Shown here one piece after another: positions 43,275 to 52,183 of a stretch of DNA of 64,000 nt. The stretch is from Alienimonas californiensis (lineage in GTDB: Bacteria > Planctomycetota > Planctomycetia > Planctomycetales > Planctomycetaceae), in assembly GCF_007743815.1 (NCBI RefSeq), contig NZ_CP036265.1, forward strand, positions 3,180,823-3,244,822, read 5' to 3'. The notes below the pieces were generated by a model. The model was not told the DNA's origin. It worked only from the letters and a program-made list of their open reading frames with translations, and ran no database searches. Each line of letters starts with the position of its first letter. Position 1 is the stretch's first letter. A program made the position numbers and the translations under genes.

Positions 43275-46067
43275 TCAGCCCGGCTCGCGTGTGGCGAGGG
43301 GCTCGGCGTTGGAGCGGCGCTGTTCGGCGGGTGTCGATCTGTAGTGAACGGGCGTCGAGTTCGTCAAGGGGAAGTTCGTCGAAGCGGGCGATCCGTCGCT
43401 CGCCGCGCCGAGCCAGCGGCCGAGGCGGCCGAATCGCCCGCCGTGCAGCAGCGCCAGATACGCCGGCACGAGTACCGGACGGATGACGAACGTATCCAGC
43501 AGTACGCCGGCGGCGAGGGCGGCGCCGAGCTGCACCATGCCGGTGAGTTCCCCGAAGATCATCGCGGCGAACGTCCCCGCCATGATCAGCCCGCAGGCGC
43601 TGATGATCGCCCCGGTGCGGGCCAGCGCCGTCCGCACGCCGCGGACCGCCGCCTGCGATTCGCTCACGCCGGGGCCGCGGGCGGCGGCGTGCTCCTCGTC
43701 CACCCGGGTGACGAGGTAGATGTTGTAGTCCTCCCCCACCGCCACCAGGATCGTGAACAGCAGCGTGGGCACCTTCCAGTCCAGCCCGGCGAAGCCCCCC
43801 GGCGTACCGACCCACCAGGCCCCCAGGTGCGACAGGGCGATGATCGCCCCCAGCGTCGTCAGGTAGCCCAGCGCCACGGTGCCGATGAGGTAGGCCGACA
43901 GCGCCAACCGGCGGAGCAGTAACACCAGCACCACGTAGACGCCCAACAGCACCAGCGCGTTGATCCGCGTCTGATCGCGGGCGGTGACGGCGGCGAGGTC
44001 CGCCAGGCTGGCCGTCGCCCCCAGCACCGCGACGTCGGCGCCGGCCAGGTCCGGCGGCAGCTCCTCGTGCACGGCGTCTCGCAGGCCCTCGAGCCGGTCG
44101 ATCGAACCGCGGGTGAAGGGGTCCTCCTCGAAGATCACGTCGAACCGCACGGTCCGGCCGGCGGCGGCGTCGGCGCCGGCGATGTAGTAGTCCCGCACGC
44201 CCGCCGCGGCCGCGGCCCGGCGGAGCACGGCGGCGAGCCGGCCGCCGTCCCCCTCGACGGTCAGGTCGGGGGCGTTCTCGCCGGCGCCGAGCGGGGCGGA
44301 CAGGCTCCGGACCGACGCCAGACCCAGTTCTTCCCGCCGTTCCCACAGGCGTTTGGTGAGGTCGTCGACCAACCCGCGGCCGTCGGCGTCGCGGTCGCGG
44401 AAGTCCAGCGCCGTGCCGTCGGGGCGGACGGGGCTGGTCAGCAGCACGGTCGCCGGCCCCATCTCGCCCGGGGGGAAGTGCCGCCGCACCGCGTCCACGC
44501 CGCGGACGCCGGGGGCGTTCTCGGGCAGTTCGCTCAGCAGGCCGTAGGTGAGACGGTCCTGCCCGAGGGCGCCGACGACCGCGAACGGCGCCATCGCCGC
44601 CAGGGCGCCCAGCAGCCAGCGGCCGGGCCGGTCGCAGACGCGATCGGCCAGCCCGCTCCAGAAACGCCGCATCCGCCGCTGGCGGCTGGAGCTGGAGCCC
44701 GCCGGCAGCCAGCCGCCCTCCGCCGCCGGCTTGCCGTGCGGGATCTTGGGCCAGAACGCCCACGGTCCCAGCAGGGCCAGCAGGGCCGGGGCGAGGGTCA
44801 GCGAGGCGGCCGTCACGCAGATCAGCCCGGTCACGATGCCCAACGCCGCCTGCTGGAACTTGCCGAACTCGGCGAAGCCCATCATCCCGATGCCCACGAC
44901 CGTGGTGCCGGCGCTCGCGGCCAACGCCGGCCCGACCTTCGCCAACGCCGCCCCCAAGGCGCTGGACCACCCTTTGGACCGCCGCAGACCTCCGCCGGCG
45001 CCACGGCCGGCAGGGACCAGCGACCCGGCGGCGGCGGCGTCGAGTTCCTCCCGGAACCGGGCGGTGAGGAACATGCAGTAATCCACCCCCGCCCCGTAGG
45101 CGACGACGGTGACGTACACCTCCAACCCCATGAACGGGGAGAACCAACCCCTTCCGGCCGCCAGGGCGAGCAGGCTGAGGGCCACTTCCACCGCGACCAC
45201 CACCGTGATCAGCGGGACCGCCGCCAGCAGCGGGGCTCGGTAGATCGCCAGCAGCAGGCCGATCACCAGAATCAGTGAGGCGAGGTGCGTGGCCGCGCCG
45301 CTGCGCTCCGTCGCCTCCCGCAGATCGCGGCCGACCACGGCGGTGCCGCTGACGGCCAGTTCCAGTCCGGCCGGCAGGACCCCGCTGAGGCGGAGCCGCC
45401 GCACGAGCTCTTCCACCGCCGTCACCAGCGGGGCGTTGCGGGTCTCGCCGAACTCCGTCCGCAGGCCGAGCACGATCAGCGCCGCGTGCCCGTCCCGGCT
45501 CTCGAACAGCGGCCCGACGACCCGGTCCCGCGGGGTGAGGACCGCCGCCACGAGAAACTCGTCCGTCGGCGCCGCCCCCTCTTCCTCTTTCTCGATCAGC
45601 AGGCGGGCGCCCGGCTTCGGCGGGGCCGGGGGAGCCCGCTGGGGCGTCTCCTCGGCCGGCGGGTCTTCGGGCGGTAGGTCCCCAAACGGCAGGTTCGAGG
45701 GGGCGAAGCCGCCGGCGATCAGCGTTTCTCGCAGCTCCGGCAGCAGGACTTCGGAGAGGAACCGCTCGTCGTGGGCGTCGGGGTCGTCGGCCGGGGCGTC
45801 CTCCGGGCCGGTGAGGCCGCCGGGGCGGGCCGGGCGGCTGACGGCCAAGACGATCGAGCTGCGCAGCAGGTCCGTGCCGTAGCGCTCCCGAAACTGCCGC
45901 TCCGCGGCGAGGCTGGGGGCGTCCTCCGGCAGGAAGGCGAATTCGCCGTCCGCCGTGACCGCGTTCCAGTCCGGCCGGGCCGACCACACCGCCGCCAACA
46001 CCAGCGTCCAGACCGTCAGCACGAGCGGCCACCCCCGCGTCACGCTCCGGCCGAGGACCTCGAACAT
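43275..46067 (-). CDS. MMPL/RND-family transporter
   Basis: A 930-residue inner-membrane exporter with twelve predicted helices in two halves. TM1 is near residue 15 (PLVLTVWTLVLAAVWSA), then a large periplasmic loop, a helix bundle at about 270-420, a second loop after about 530 and a bundle at about 715-890. Marks of the MMPL family are VAYGAGVDYCMFLTARFREE in the first half and VAVGEDYNIYLVTRVDEEH in the second. The Asp/Tyr pair (VDYCMF, EDYNIY) matches the proton-relay segments of MmpL proteins. Cargo may be lipids or hydrophobic compounds. Its loops contain Ala/Pro-rich inserts. It is monocistronic, with a 412-base divergent region upstream. Confidence 0.88.
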   Translation of the reverse strand: MFEVLGRSVTRGWPLVLTVWTLVLAAVWSARPDWNAVTADGEFAFLPEDAPSLAAERQFRERYGTDLLRSSIVLAVSRPARPGGLTGPEDAPADDPDAHDERFLSEVLLPELRETLIAGGFAPSNLPFGDLPPEDPPAEETPQRAPPAPPKPGARLLIEKEEEGAAPTDEFLVAAVLTPRDRVVGPLFESRDGHAALIVLGLRTEFGETRNAPLVTAVEELVRRLRLSGVLPAGLELAVSGTAVVGRDLREATERSGAATHLASLILVIGLLLAIYRAPLLAAVPLITVVVAVEVALSLLALAAGRGWFSPFMGLEVYVTVVAYGAGVDYCMFLTARFREELDAAAAGSLVPAGRGAGGGLRRSKGWSSALGAALAKVGPALAASAGTTVVGIGMMGFAEFGKFQQAALGIVTGLICVTAASLTLAPALLALLGPWAFWPKIPHGKPAAEGGWLPAGSSSSRQRRMRRFWSGLADRVCDRPGRWLLGALAAMAPFAVVGALGQDRLTYGLLSELPENAPGVRGVDAVRRHFPPGEMGPATVLLTSPVRPDGTALDFRDRDADGRGLVDDLTKRLWERREELGLASVRSLSAPLGAGENAPDLTVEGDGGRLAAVLRRAAAAAGVRDYYIAGADAAAGRTVRFDVIFEEDPFTRGSIDRLEGLRDAVHEELPPDLAGADVAVLGATASLADLAAVTARDQTRINALVLLGVYVVLVLLLRRLALSAYLIGTVALGYLTTLGAIIALSHLGAWWVGTPGGFAGLDWKVPTLLFTILVAVGEDYNIYLVTRVDEEHAAARGPGVSESQAAVRGVRTALARTGAIISACGLIMAGTFAAMIFGELTGMVQLGAALAAGVLLDTFVIRPVLVPAYLALLHGGRFGRLGRWLGAASDGSPASTNFPLTNSTPVHYRSTPAEQRRSNAEPLATREPG

Positions 46068-46479
46068 CGGCGGGGACGGAATCCGGGACGGGAAACGAAT
46101 GCGGCCGAGAGGCCCCCCGCGCGGGGCGAACGACGGGACCCTCCGGGGCCGCGGGGCACTTCAGAATACGGATGCGGGACCCCTACCGCCCCCCCCCACG
46201 GCGCCACCCTTTCGGTCGTGGGGCAAAGTTGCGGGGGGCGGGCGGACTTGCCGAATCGGCGGGCGGGGGCGAGTTTGCGGTCCCCCGACCCCCCGCAAGG
46301 TCCCCCGGCGATGCCCATCCCCACCCCCTGCGGGAGCGCTAGGATCGCCGCACACTTCGGGCGCGAAACTGCACGTTGACCCCCTCCGAGGGCGCTTTTA
46401 GAGTCCCGCCCCCGCCGCTTCTCCGCGGTCGTCGGCCCCGCCGGCCGCGCCTGTTCCGCTCGCCCGCCCCCTTCCGCCT
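46068..46479. other. Divergent intergenic region
   Basis: 412 bases between the MMPL and amidase genes. It holds the promoter candidate for the amidase (46376-46404) and, on the minus strand near 46160, TATTCT as a possible -10 for MMPL. It is rich in C-runs, with no gene seen. Confidence 0.45.
46376..46404 (+). promoter_or_regulatory. Candidate sigma-70 type promoter of the amidase gene
   Basis: TTGACC (46376-46381), 17 bases, TAGAGT (46399-46404). It ends 75 bases before the GTG start at 46480. The spacing is ideal and the -35 is close to consensus. Confidence 0.55.
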
Positions 46480-47529
46480 GTGCCCGTCGTTCTGCCCGCT
46501 CCGCTGCGCATCGCGACGGTGGCGCTGGGCATCACGGCGACGGGGCTGTTCGTCGAGCCGATTGTCGCGGCGCCGCCGACCGCCTTCCGCGTCTCCCCGA
46601 AGGTGATGCAACGCTTGCGGGGCACGCCGACCCCGGCGCCGCTCCCCACCCCGGAGACGCCCGCCCCGGAGGCGGTCGCCCCGACCGGGCGCACCGCGGT
46701 TCCCGCTCCCGCGGACTCCGTGGCCCCGGTTCCCGCTCCCCCGGAACTCCCGACGCCCGCAACGCCGCCGCCGCCGCTCAAGCCGGCCCCCGCCTCCGCG
46801 GCGCCGACCGCCCCCCCCACGGGGACCGCCGCGCTGCCGAACGAGGCGGCCGCGGGGGACTGGGCGCCGGGCGACGACGTGGAAGAACGCGACTGGCGCT
46901 GGATCGTCGTGCATCACACCGCGACGGAGGCCGGCAGCGTGGAGGCGATCCACCGGGCCCACAGCCGCCGCCGCGACGCCGACGGCAACCCCTGGCGGGG
47001 GATCGGCTACCACTTCCTTATCGGCAACGGCGACGGCATGACCGACGGAGCCGTCGAGGCCACCTTCCGCTGGCGGGACCAGCTCGCCGGCGCCCACGCC
47101 GGCCGTCGGGCGGAGAACGAACGCGGCGTCGGCGTCTGTCTGGTGGGCGACTTCGAGAGCGTCGACCCGAGCCCCGCCCAACTGGACGCCGCCCGGCGGC
47201 TGATCGCCTTCCTGCGGGACCGCTACGACGTCCCCGCCGACCGCGTGCTGCCGCACGACGCCGTCGCCGCCACCGCCTGCCCCGGCAAACGGCTGACGAT
47301 CGAGATGCTGCTCGATCCCGCCGCGGTCCCGGTTGCGGCGCTCGTTCCGGAGCCGGCCGCCGCCGCGGCGCCCGTCCCGGTTCCCGCCGCCGCTCCGGTT
47401 CCCGCCGCCGTCCCGGCGCCCGCCGGGGACGACGAGGACGACTACCTGCCGACCGGCTTGTCGGCGCCTGCTGCAGACGACGGTCCGTCGCTGACTCTTC
47501 CGCGGTTCAGGTCGCAGGACGCTCCCTGA
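46480..47529 (+). CDS. Secreted N-acetylmuramoyl-L-alanine amidase (PGRP type)
   Basis: A 349-residue peptidoglycan amidase that cuts between MurNAc and L-Ala. The GTG at 46480 starts a signal peptide ([20 protein letters not shown]). A Pro/Ala-rich linker (about 60-125) leads to the PGRP/amidase_2 domain. [13 protein letters not shown] carries the first zinc His (about 145), [20 protein letters not shown] the second, and [16 protein letters not shown] the third ligand position, with Cys in the ACPGK motif. [12 protein letters not shown] is the usual substrate loop. The C-terminal 70 residues are again Pro/Ala-rich. Its presence fits the now accepted peptidoglycan wall of planctomycetes. A terminator follows. 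Confidence 0.85.
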   Translation: MPVVLPAPLRIATVALGITATGLFVEPIVAAPPTAFRVSPKVMQRLRGTPTPAPLPTPETPAPEAVAPTGRTAVPAPADSVAPVPAPPELPTPATPPPPLKPAPASAAPTAPPTGTAALPNEAAAGDWAPGDDVEERDWRWIVVHHTATEAGSVEAIHRAHSRRRDADGNPWRGIGYHFLIGNGDGMTDGAVEATFRWRDQLAGAHAGRRAENERGVGVCLVGDFESVDPSPAQLDAARRLIAFLRDRYDVPADRVLPHDAVAATACPGKRLTIEMLLDPAAVPVAALVPEPAAAAAPVPVPAAAPVPAAVPAPAGDDEDDYLPTGLSAPAADDGPSLTLPRFRSQDAP

Positions 47530-47539
47530 CCGCCCGCCC

Positions 47540-47568
47540 CCCCGGCGACTCCGCCGGGGATGGTTTTT
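47540..47568 (+). terminator. Intrinsic terminator after the amidase gene
   Basis: An 8-bp stem, CCCCGGCG-ACTC-CGCCGGGG (47540-47559), then ATGG and five T (47564-47568). It ends 26 bases before the next start codon. Confidence 0.75.
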
Positions 47569-47594
47569 CCCCTCACCCCCGCCTGGAAGCGACC

Positions 47595-48362
47595 GTGCCC
47601 CTTTCCCGTCTCTCCGCCGCCGTCTCGCCCGCCTTCGCCCAACCGGCGGCGCGGGCGACCGCGGACCCGCTGACGGCGGCGCTGACGGCCCGCTTCGGCC
47701 GGGTGGGGGGCGATATGCCGTTCGTCTCCGCCGATCCGCTACGGGATCGGCGGTTGCCCAGCGCCGTCGCCGTGCCGGAGGGGTACGAACCGGGCTACGC
47801 CTACCCGCTGGTCGTCTGGCTGCACGACACCGGCTCCAGCGAGCACACCCTGCACGCCGTCATGCGGGGCGTGAGCGACCGGAACTACCTCGGCCTGTCC
47901 GTCCGCGGCGCCGCCTGCGGGGCGGCCGGGGGCACCGGGTTCGGTTGGTCCGACCGGGCGGTCTGCGACGTGGCCGACCGCCTGCCGGCGCTGGTCGCCG
48001 CGGTGAAGGCCGAGTGGAACGTGCACACCGAACGCGTTTACCTGGCCGGCCTGGGCAGTGGGGCGGACGCCGCCGCGGCCCTGCTGAGCGCCCGGCCGGA
48101 GTGGTTCGCCGGCGCCGCCCTGCTGGCCGGGGGCACGCTCCCGCCGACGCACCTCTCCGCCGCCGCCCTGGCCGGCAAGCGGGTGCTGCTGTGCGGGGAA
48201 GACGGCCGCCGCAGCGCCCCGGCGACGCTCGCCGCCGCCGCCGGCTGGCGGGAGACCGGCGCCCGGGCCGAAGTCCGCCTGACCGGCGACGCCCCGCTCT
48301 CCCCCGCCGCCCTGCGAGCCCTCGACCGCTGGCTGATGGCCGGCGTCGCGGTCGGGGTGTGA
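47595..48362 (+). CDS. Alpha/beta hydrolase-like protein, nucleophile replaced
   Basis: A 255-residue protein with the carboxylesterase/PHB-depolymerase-type fold, starting at GTG 47595. AYPLVVWLHDTGSSEHTLH is the oxyanion-hole strand. VNVHTERVYLAGL-type text appears as WNVHTERVYLAGLGSGADA near residue 150, which is where GxSxG belongs; here the motif reads G-L-G-S-G, so Gly stands at the nucleophile position. KRVLLCGEDGRRSAPATLAA and the C-terminal helix complete the fold. I therefore expect a non-catalytic or altered role. No signal peptide is evident. Gene order places it behind the amidase, but with a terminator between. Confidence 0.7.
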   Translation: MPLSRLSAAVSPAFAQPAARATADPLTAALTARFGRVGGDMPFVSADPLRDRRLPSAVAVPEGYEPGYAYPLVVWLHDTGSSEHTLHAVMRGVSDRNYLGLSVRGAACGAAGGTGFGWSDRAVCDVADRLPALVAAVKAEWNVHTERVYLAGLGSGADAAAALLSARPEWFAGAALLAGGTLPPTHLSAAALAGKRVLLCGEDGRRSAPATLAAAAGWRETGARAEVRLTGDAPLSPAALRALDRWLMAGVAVGV

Positions 48363-48375
48363 GGGCGGGAGCGGC

Positions 48376-48741
48376 TCAATGGTTCGGATCGTACCGGACC
48401 CACATGTCTTGCGGTTCCTCCGCCCGTTCGGCCGGCGAGAGGGTGTAGTACTCCTCGGTCGTCATTCCGCCGAGGAGCCACTGGTGGATCGGGATGAATG
48501 CCTCGTACAGCTTCGGGGCGACGTCCCAGCCGCCGGCGAACGAGTGCAGTCGGTACGAGCCGCTGACGACTTGCTGTCGAGTCCCGGATTTCGGCGGGAA
48601 GTATAGGAAGTCCACGGTGCGATAGCGGCGCAGGCATACAAACGCCGTGACGTACGGCACGAGCAGCACCGCCAGCACGCCGCCGGCGATCCAGAGGCCG
48701 CGGCGGCGGCGGACGTGAGCGGCGAACCGGCCGCGACTCAT
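48376..48741 (-). CDS. Small single-pass membrane protein
   Basis: A 121-residue protein with one membrane segment (LWIAGGVLAVLLVPYVTAFV, about 16-35) after a basic N-terminus. The extracytoplasmic part contains TVDFLYFPPKSGTRQQVV and HQWLLGGMTTEEYYTLSPAE. No family is recognised. Its ATG overlaps the stop codon of the FG-GAP gene by four bases, so the two are probably translated together. Confidence 0.65.
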   Translation of the reverse strand: MSRGRFAAHVRRRRGLWIAGGVLAVLLVPYVTAFVCLRRYRTVDFLYFPPKSGTRQQVVSGSYRLHSFAGGWDVAPKLYEAFIPIHQWLLGGMTTEEYYTLSPAERAEEPQDMWVRYDPNH

Positions 48742-51314
48742 TCCGTCCCCACGCCGACTTCGCTCTTCTCCTCCTCCGGGCCGACGCCATCATCCTGGGG
48801 GTAGATCAGCACGCGGTCGTGGATCAGCAGGATCAGGTCGTTGCGGCCGTCGCCGGTGACGTCGGCGATGGCGCCCTCGCGGGGCTGCAGGCCGCCGCCG
48901 CCCTCGCCGTCGAAGTTCTTCTCCTCGAACAGCTTCCAGTACAGCGCCCGTTCCACGTCGGAGTCCGTCGGCCGCAGGATCTCCACGTAGTGGCTGCGGA
49001 CGTCCAGCACGGCGACGTCCGGCTTGTCGTCGCCGTTGAGGTCCCCGACGAAGCTGTCGGCGAGGAAGGTGCGGTCGAGGTCGGTTTCGTAGTTCGCCAA
49101 CTCGGTCAGTTCGGGGTCGGTGCGGCCGGCGTAGAGCACGGCGAAGCGGCCCTGGCCGAACAGCAGCAGGTCGTCCCGGGCGTCGCCGTCGAGGTCCGCG
49201 ACCGCGGCGTCGATGTAGTCCAGGGCGCCGGTTTCGATCTCCCCGGCGGCGGCGAACTGGGAGCCGTCCCGCTTGTAGATCCGCAGCTTGTCGACGCCGG
49301 AGTCGATGAGAATCACCTCGTTGCCGGGCTCGTCGTCGACGTCCAGGGTCACGGCGCCGGCGATCTTGGCGGCGGCCTCGCCGGCGTTGAACTGGTCGCG
49401 GACGGACCACCGCAGCGTCGGGTTGCCGGCCCCGGCTTCGGCCTCCGGGGAGCCCGGCGTCACGCCGGTGCGGCCGGCTCGGGCGGTGAGGTCCCGGGCG
49501 AGGTTGTCGCGGGCGACGAGGATCGTCGGCACGTCCGGCTGCGGGGCCGCCGGTTCGCCGTTCTCTCCGCCGTCTCCGGCCTCCGGTTCGGGGGGGAGGA
49601 AGCCGGCGAAGAAGGCCCCGGGGGTGGTTTCGCCGGGGCCGAGGCCCTCGCTTTTCATGGGGATCGGTTTGCCGTCGCCGCCGATGCCGAACGCCAACAA
49701 CTCCTTGCCGCGGCCCGGAAACAGCACAAGGTCCCCGGCGCCGTTGCCGTCCAGATCCGCGACTTCCAGGCGGTCCGGATCGCTGGAGATGTCCAACTTG
49801 ATCGACTTCTCCGGCGCCCCGACCAGCCCGAGGGAATAGTCGCGGCGGTCGTTTCTCGTCACCGCGAACGCCCCCGCGCGGTTGGCGCCCTGCGGTTGGA
49901 TCAGTGCGAAGGCGACGGGGTTCTCCACGCCGGTCACCGGGACGGGAAAGGTCAGACGGTCGTCTTCCCAAACGCTGCGGCCGAGAGTTTCCTCCGTCTT
50001 GCTGAGGACGAACAGGTCGCCGGAGCCGTCGCCGTCGGCGTCGCCAATCCGCACCTGCGAAATGCCGGCCAGCGAGGGGTACGCCGTGCCCAGATCGAGC
50101 CCGCCGGCGGCGGTCTGCCGGAACAGGATCACGCGGGCGCCCGCCGGGTCGGAGACGACCACGTCCGCCAGACCGTCGCCGTCGAGATCGCCGACCGCGA
50201 AGTCCCGGTCACCCCGGCCGCCGAAGCCGTACTGGGTGAGTTTTCGCCCGGCGAGGTTCTCTTCGGCGGCGCCGTCCGCGGCGTCGCTCAGCTTCGGCCG
50301 GCGGACCTTGCGAATCGTCAGGCGGCCGGTGGCGCCGGTGATCGCCAGCACCTCGACGCCGGGTTCGTCGGGGAACGCCTCGCCCAGCGTGACGCTGCGG
50401 GGGTCCTTCAGATCGAACCGCAACTCCGGGCCGAGGGCGTTGCGGACTTCCTCCTTCACGTCGTCCGCCGCCTCCCCGCGGGGCCGGGGCGCCGGCTCCT
50501 GCAGGCGGGCGGCGAACACGCGGTCGTCGCCCACGAGGGCGGTGTAGGAGAGGTCGGCCAGCCCGTCGCCGTCTAGGTCGGCGATCTGGGCCAGCGAGAG
50601 GTCGTCGGAGGTGTTGCGGATCTCGATCGCGGCCTCCAGCGTGCCGGACGCGGAGCCGGGCAGCAGGTAGGTCACCCGCTGCCCGAGGGCCACCAGGTCC
50701 GGCCGGCCGTCGCCCGTCAGGTCGCCGGCGGCGAGCAGTCCGGAGCTGGATTGCAGGTCCGGCAGGCGGCGTTCGCGGCGGTCCAGTTCCGCGGTGGCGG
50801 TCCAGTCGGAACTGCCGGGCGTGTCGCCTTCCGGGGCGACGACGAGGATCAGCCGGTCCGGATCGCCGACGTAGGCGATGTCCGTGCGACCGTCCCCGGT
50901 GAAGTCGCCCGTCGCCAGCCCCAGCACGGCCCGGTCCACGGACAGCTTGACGTGCTCGTAGCGGGCGGAGTCCGGCAGGGCGTTGACGTCCGCGGCGTCG
51001 GCGCCCTCCTCCTTGCCGGCCTCCGCGGCCTCGGACTGGTTCCGTTGGAGGAACAGGTCAAGCCGGCTGTTCGAGTCGTCGGAGAGCAACAGGTCCGTCA
51101 GGCCGTCGCCGTTCAAGTCGGCGGTGCGGAGCAATTCGCTGCGGTCCTCGACCTTTAAGATGTCCAGTTCGCCGAAGCCGTAGTGGACGCTCAGCGGAGC
51201 GGCGTCGTCCTGCGCCCGGGCGGGGAGGGCGCCGACGGCCAGCAGCACCGCGACGGCCAACGGGGCGGCCACGGCGAGCGAACCGGGAAGCAACGACGGG
51301 GCGGGGCGGGGCAT
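48738..51314 (-). CDS. Secreted FG-GAP/VCBS repeat protein
   Basis: An 858-residue exported protein. A signal peptide (about 1-35, LPARAQDD) precedes about ten FG-GAP-type blades. Each has a Ca-binding loop, such as DLNGDGLTDLLL, DFTGDGRTDIAY, DLTGDGRPDLVA, DLDGDGLADVVV, DADGDGSGDLFV, DLNGDDKPDVAV and DVTGDGRNDLIL. They should form one or two integrin-like beta-propellers. Extracellular binding or adhesion is the likely role; no enzymatic domain is visible. Low-complexity Glu/Gly-rich inserts separate some blades. The start codon of the small membrane protein overlaps its end. It is divergent from the DUF5658-like gene. Confidence 0.8.
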   Translation of the reverse strand: MPRPAPSLLPGSLAVAAPLAVAVLLAVGALPARAQDDAAPLSVHYGFGELDILKVEDRSELLRTADLNGDGLTDLLLSDDSNSRLDLFLQRNQSEAAEAGKEEGADAADVNALPDSARYEHVKLSVDRAVLGLATGDFTGDGRTDIAYVGDPDRLILVVAPEGDTPGSSDWTATAELDRRERRLPDLQSSSGLLAAGDLTGDGRPDLVALGQRVTYLLPGSASGTLEAAIEIRNTSDDLSLAQIADLDGDGLADLSYTALVGDDRVFAARLQEPAPRPRGEAADDVKEEVRNALGPELRFDLKDPRSVTLGEAFPDEPGVEVLAITGATGRLTIRKVRRPKLSDAADGAAEENLAGRKLTQYGFGGRGDRDFAVGDLDGDGLADVVVSDPAGARVILFRQTAAGGLDLGTAYPSLAGISQVRIGDADGDGSGDLFVLSKTEETLGRSVWEDDRLTFPVPVTGVENPVAFALIQPQGANRAGAFAVTRNDRRDYSLGLVGAPEKSIKLDISSDPDRLEVADLDGNGAGDLVLFPGRGKELLAFGIGGDGKPIPMKSEGLGPGETTPGAFFAGFLPPEPEAGDGGENGEPAAPQPDVPTILVARDNLARDLTARAGRTGVTPGSPEAEAGAGNPTLRWSVRDQFNAGEAAAKIAGAVTLDVDDEPGNEVILIDSGVDKLRIYKRDGSQFAAAGEIETGALDYIDAAVADLDGDARDDLLLFGQGRFAVLYAGRTDPELTELANYETDLDRTFLADSFVGDLNGDDKPDVAVLDVRSHYVEILRPTDSDVERALYWKLFEEKNFDGEGGGGLQPREGAIADVTGDGRNDLILLIHDRVLIYPQDDGVGPEEEKSEVGVGTE

Positions 51315-51409
51315 CGGCGGATTCCGGCGGACGGGAGCAATCGGGGCGCCGATGATAGCCGCCCCCCGTTCGGTTCTCCCCCGAAGGCGTTTCGCGATAA
51401 ACTCGCGGC

Positions 51410-51793
51410 GTGACCGATCCCGCCTCCGATACGCCAGACGAACGGGAGTCGCCCCGCGGCTGGCGGTCCCGGCTGCCGCTGGGCGAGTTGCCGCTGGAGT
51501 CCGAAACGACGGCGTTTTTGCTGACGGCGTTTCTGGACATCCTGCTCACCTACCTGCTGCTCGCCAGCGGGCAGTTCCGCGAGAGCAACGCCATTGCGGA
51601 CTACTTCATCGCCGGTTGGGGGGTGAAGGGGATGGTCTGGTTCAAGATGGGCCTCGCGGCGTTCATCTGCACGCTGGCCCAGATCATCGCCAAAAAGAAC
51701 CTGCGGCTGGGTCGGTTCGTGCTGCTGCTCGGCACCGCGGTGACCGGGGCAGTGGTGATCTACAGCGTGACGCTCGCCCTGCGGCACCTCTGA
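51410..51793 (+). CDS. DUF5658-like membrane protein
   Basis: A 127-residue protein starting with GTG at 51410. Three membrane segments are predicted: FLLTAFLDILLTYLLLASG, GMVWFKMGLAAFICTLAQII and FVLLLGTAVTGAVVIYSVTL. The pattern of a polar FLLTAxLDIxLT helix followed by ESNAIADYFI and a helix with K (WFKMGL) matches what I know of DUF5658 proteins, whose function is unknown. The N-terminal 30 residues are charged. TAAACT (about 51398-51403) is a weak -10 candidate only seven bases before the start, so a very short leader is possible. Confidence 0.65.
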   Translation: MTDPASDTPDERESPRGWRSRLPLGELPLESETTAFLLTAFLDILLTYLLLASGQFRESNAIADYFIAGWGVKGMVWFKMGLAAFICTLAQIIAKKNLRLGRFVLLLGTAVTGAVVIYSVTLALRHL

Positions 51794-51821
51794 GGGCCGG
51801 CACCCTCAAACGCCTCCCCCG

Positions 51822-51889
51822 GGTTCGCCGTCGCCGCTAGGCGGCGCGACTGTTTACCGACGCGCGCCGCCTAGCGGCGACGGCGAACC
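51822..51889. repeat. Perfect 27-bp inverted repeat
   Basis: Arms 51822-51848 and 51863-51889 are perfect inverted copies (GGTTCGCCGTCGCCGCTAGG and seven more bases), separated by 14 bases. Each arm contains GCCGC-TAG-GCGGC, which can fold alone. It lies between two genes in the same direction and has no T-run. The sequence is unrelated to the GCGCAAGC palindromes. Confidence 0.85.
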
Positions 51890-51988
51890 AGGGCGGGCGA
51901 AGAGCGAAGCGGAGCCGGAAAATATTGCGGCGGGCGATTCGTGACGTAGCGTTGGGGGTTCCGCGTTCTGTCCTCGCTCCGTCCCGCG

Positions 51989-52174
51989 ATGTCCCCCGAG
52001 CCCTGGCAGTGGTTGTTCTTCGCCGCGCTCGGCGCCTGGCTGGCCGCGGGGGCGGTGCGGCCGGCGGCCGAACGTCCGCACGAAAGCGGCCTGGGGCGCT
52101 GGTGCCTGGCGCTGGTCGGCACCACGCTGCTGGTCAGCGCCGTGGCCGCTACCTGGGGCGACCTGCCGCGGTAG
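51989..52174 (+). CDS. Small two-helix membrane protein
   Basis: A 61-residue protein with two hydrophobic segments (WLFFAALGAWLAAGAV and WCLALVGTTLLVSAVAATW) and polar ends. The ATG at 51989 follows the palindrome by 99 bases. No family is known to me. It ends nine bases before the convergent pirin gene's stop. The regular hydrophobic pattern supports a real gene, though short length leaves doubt. Confidence 0.5.
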   Translation: MSPEPWQWLFFAALGAWLAAGAVRPAAERPHESGLGRWCLALVGTTLLVSAVAATWGDLPR

Positions 52175-52183
52175 CCGGAGGGC

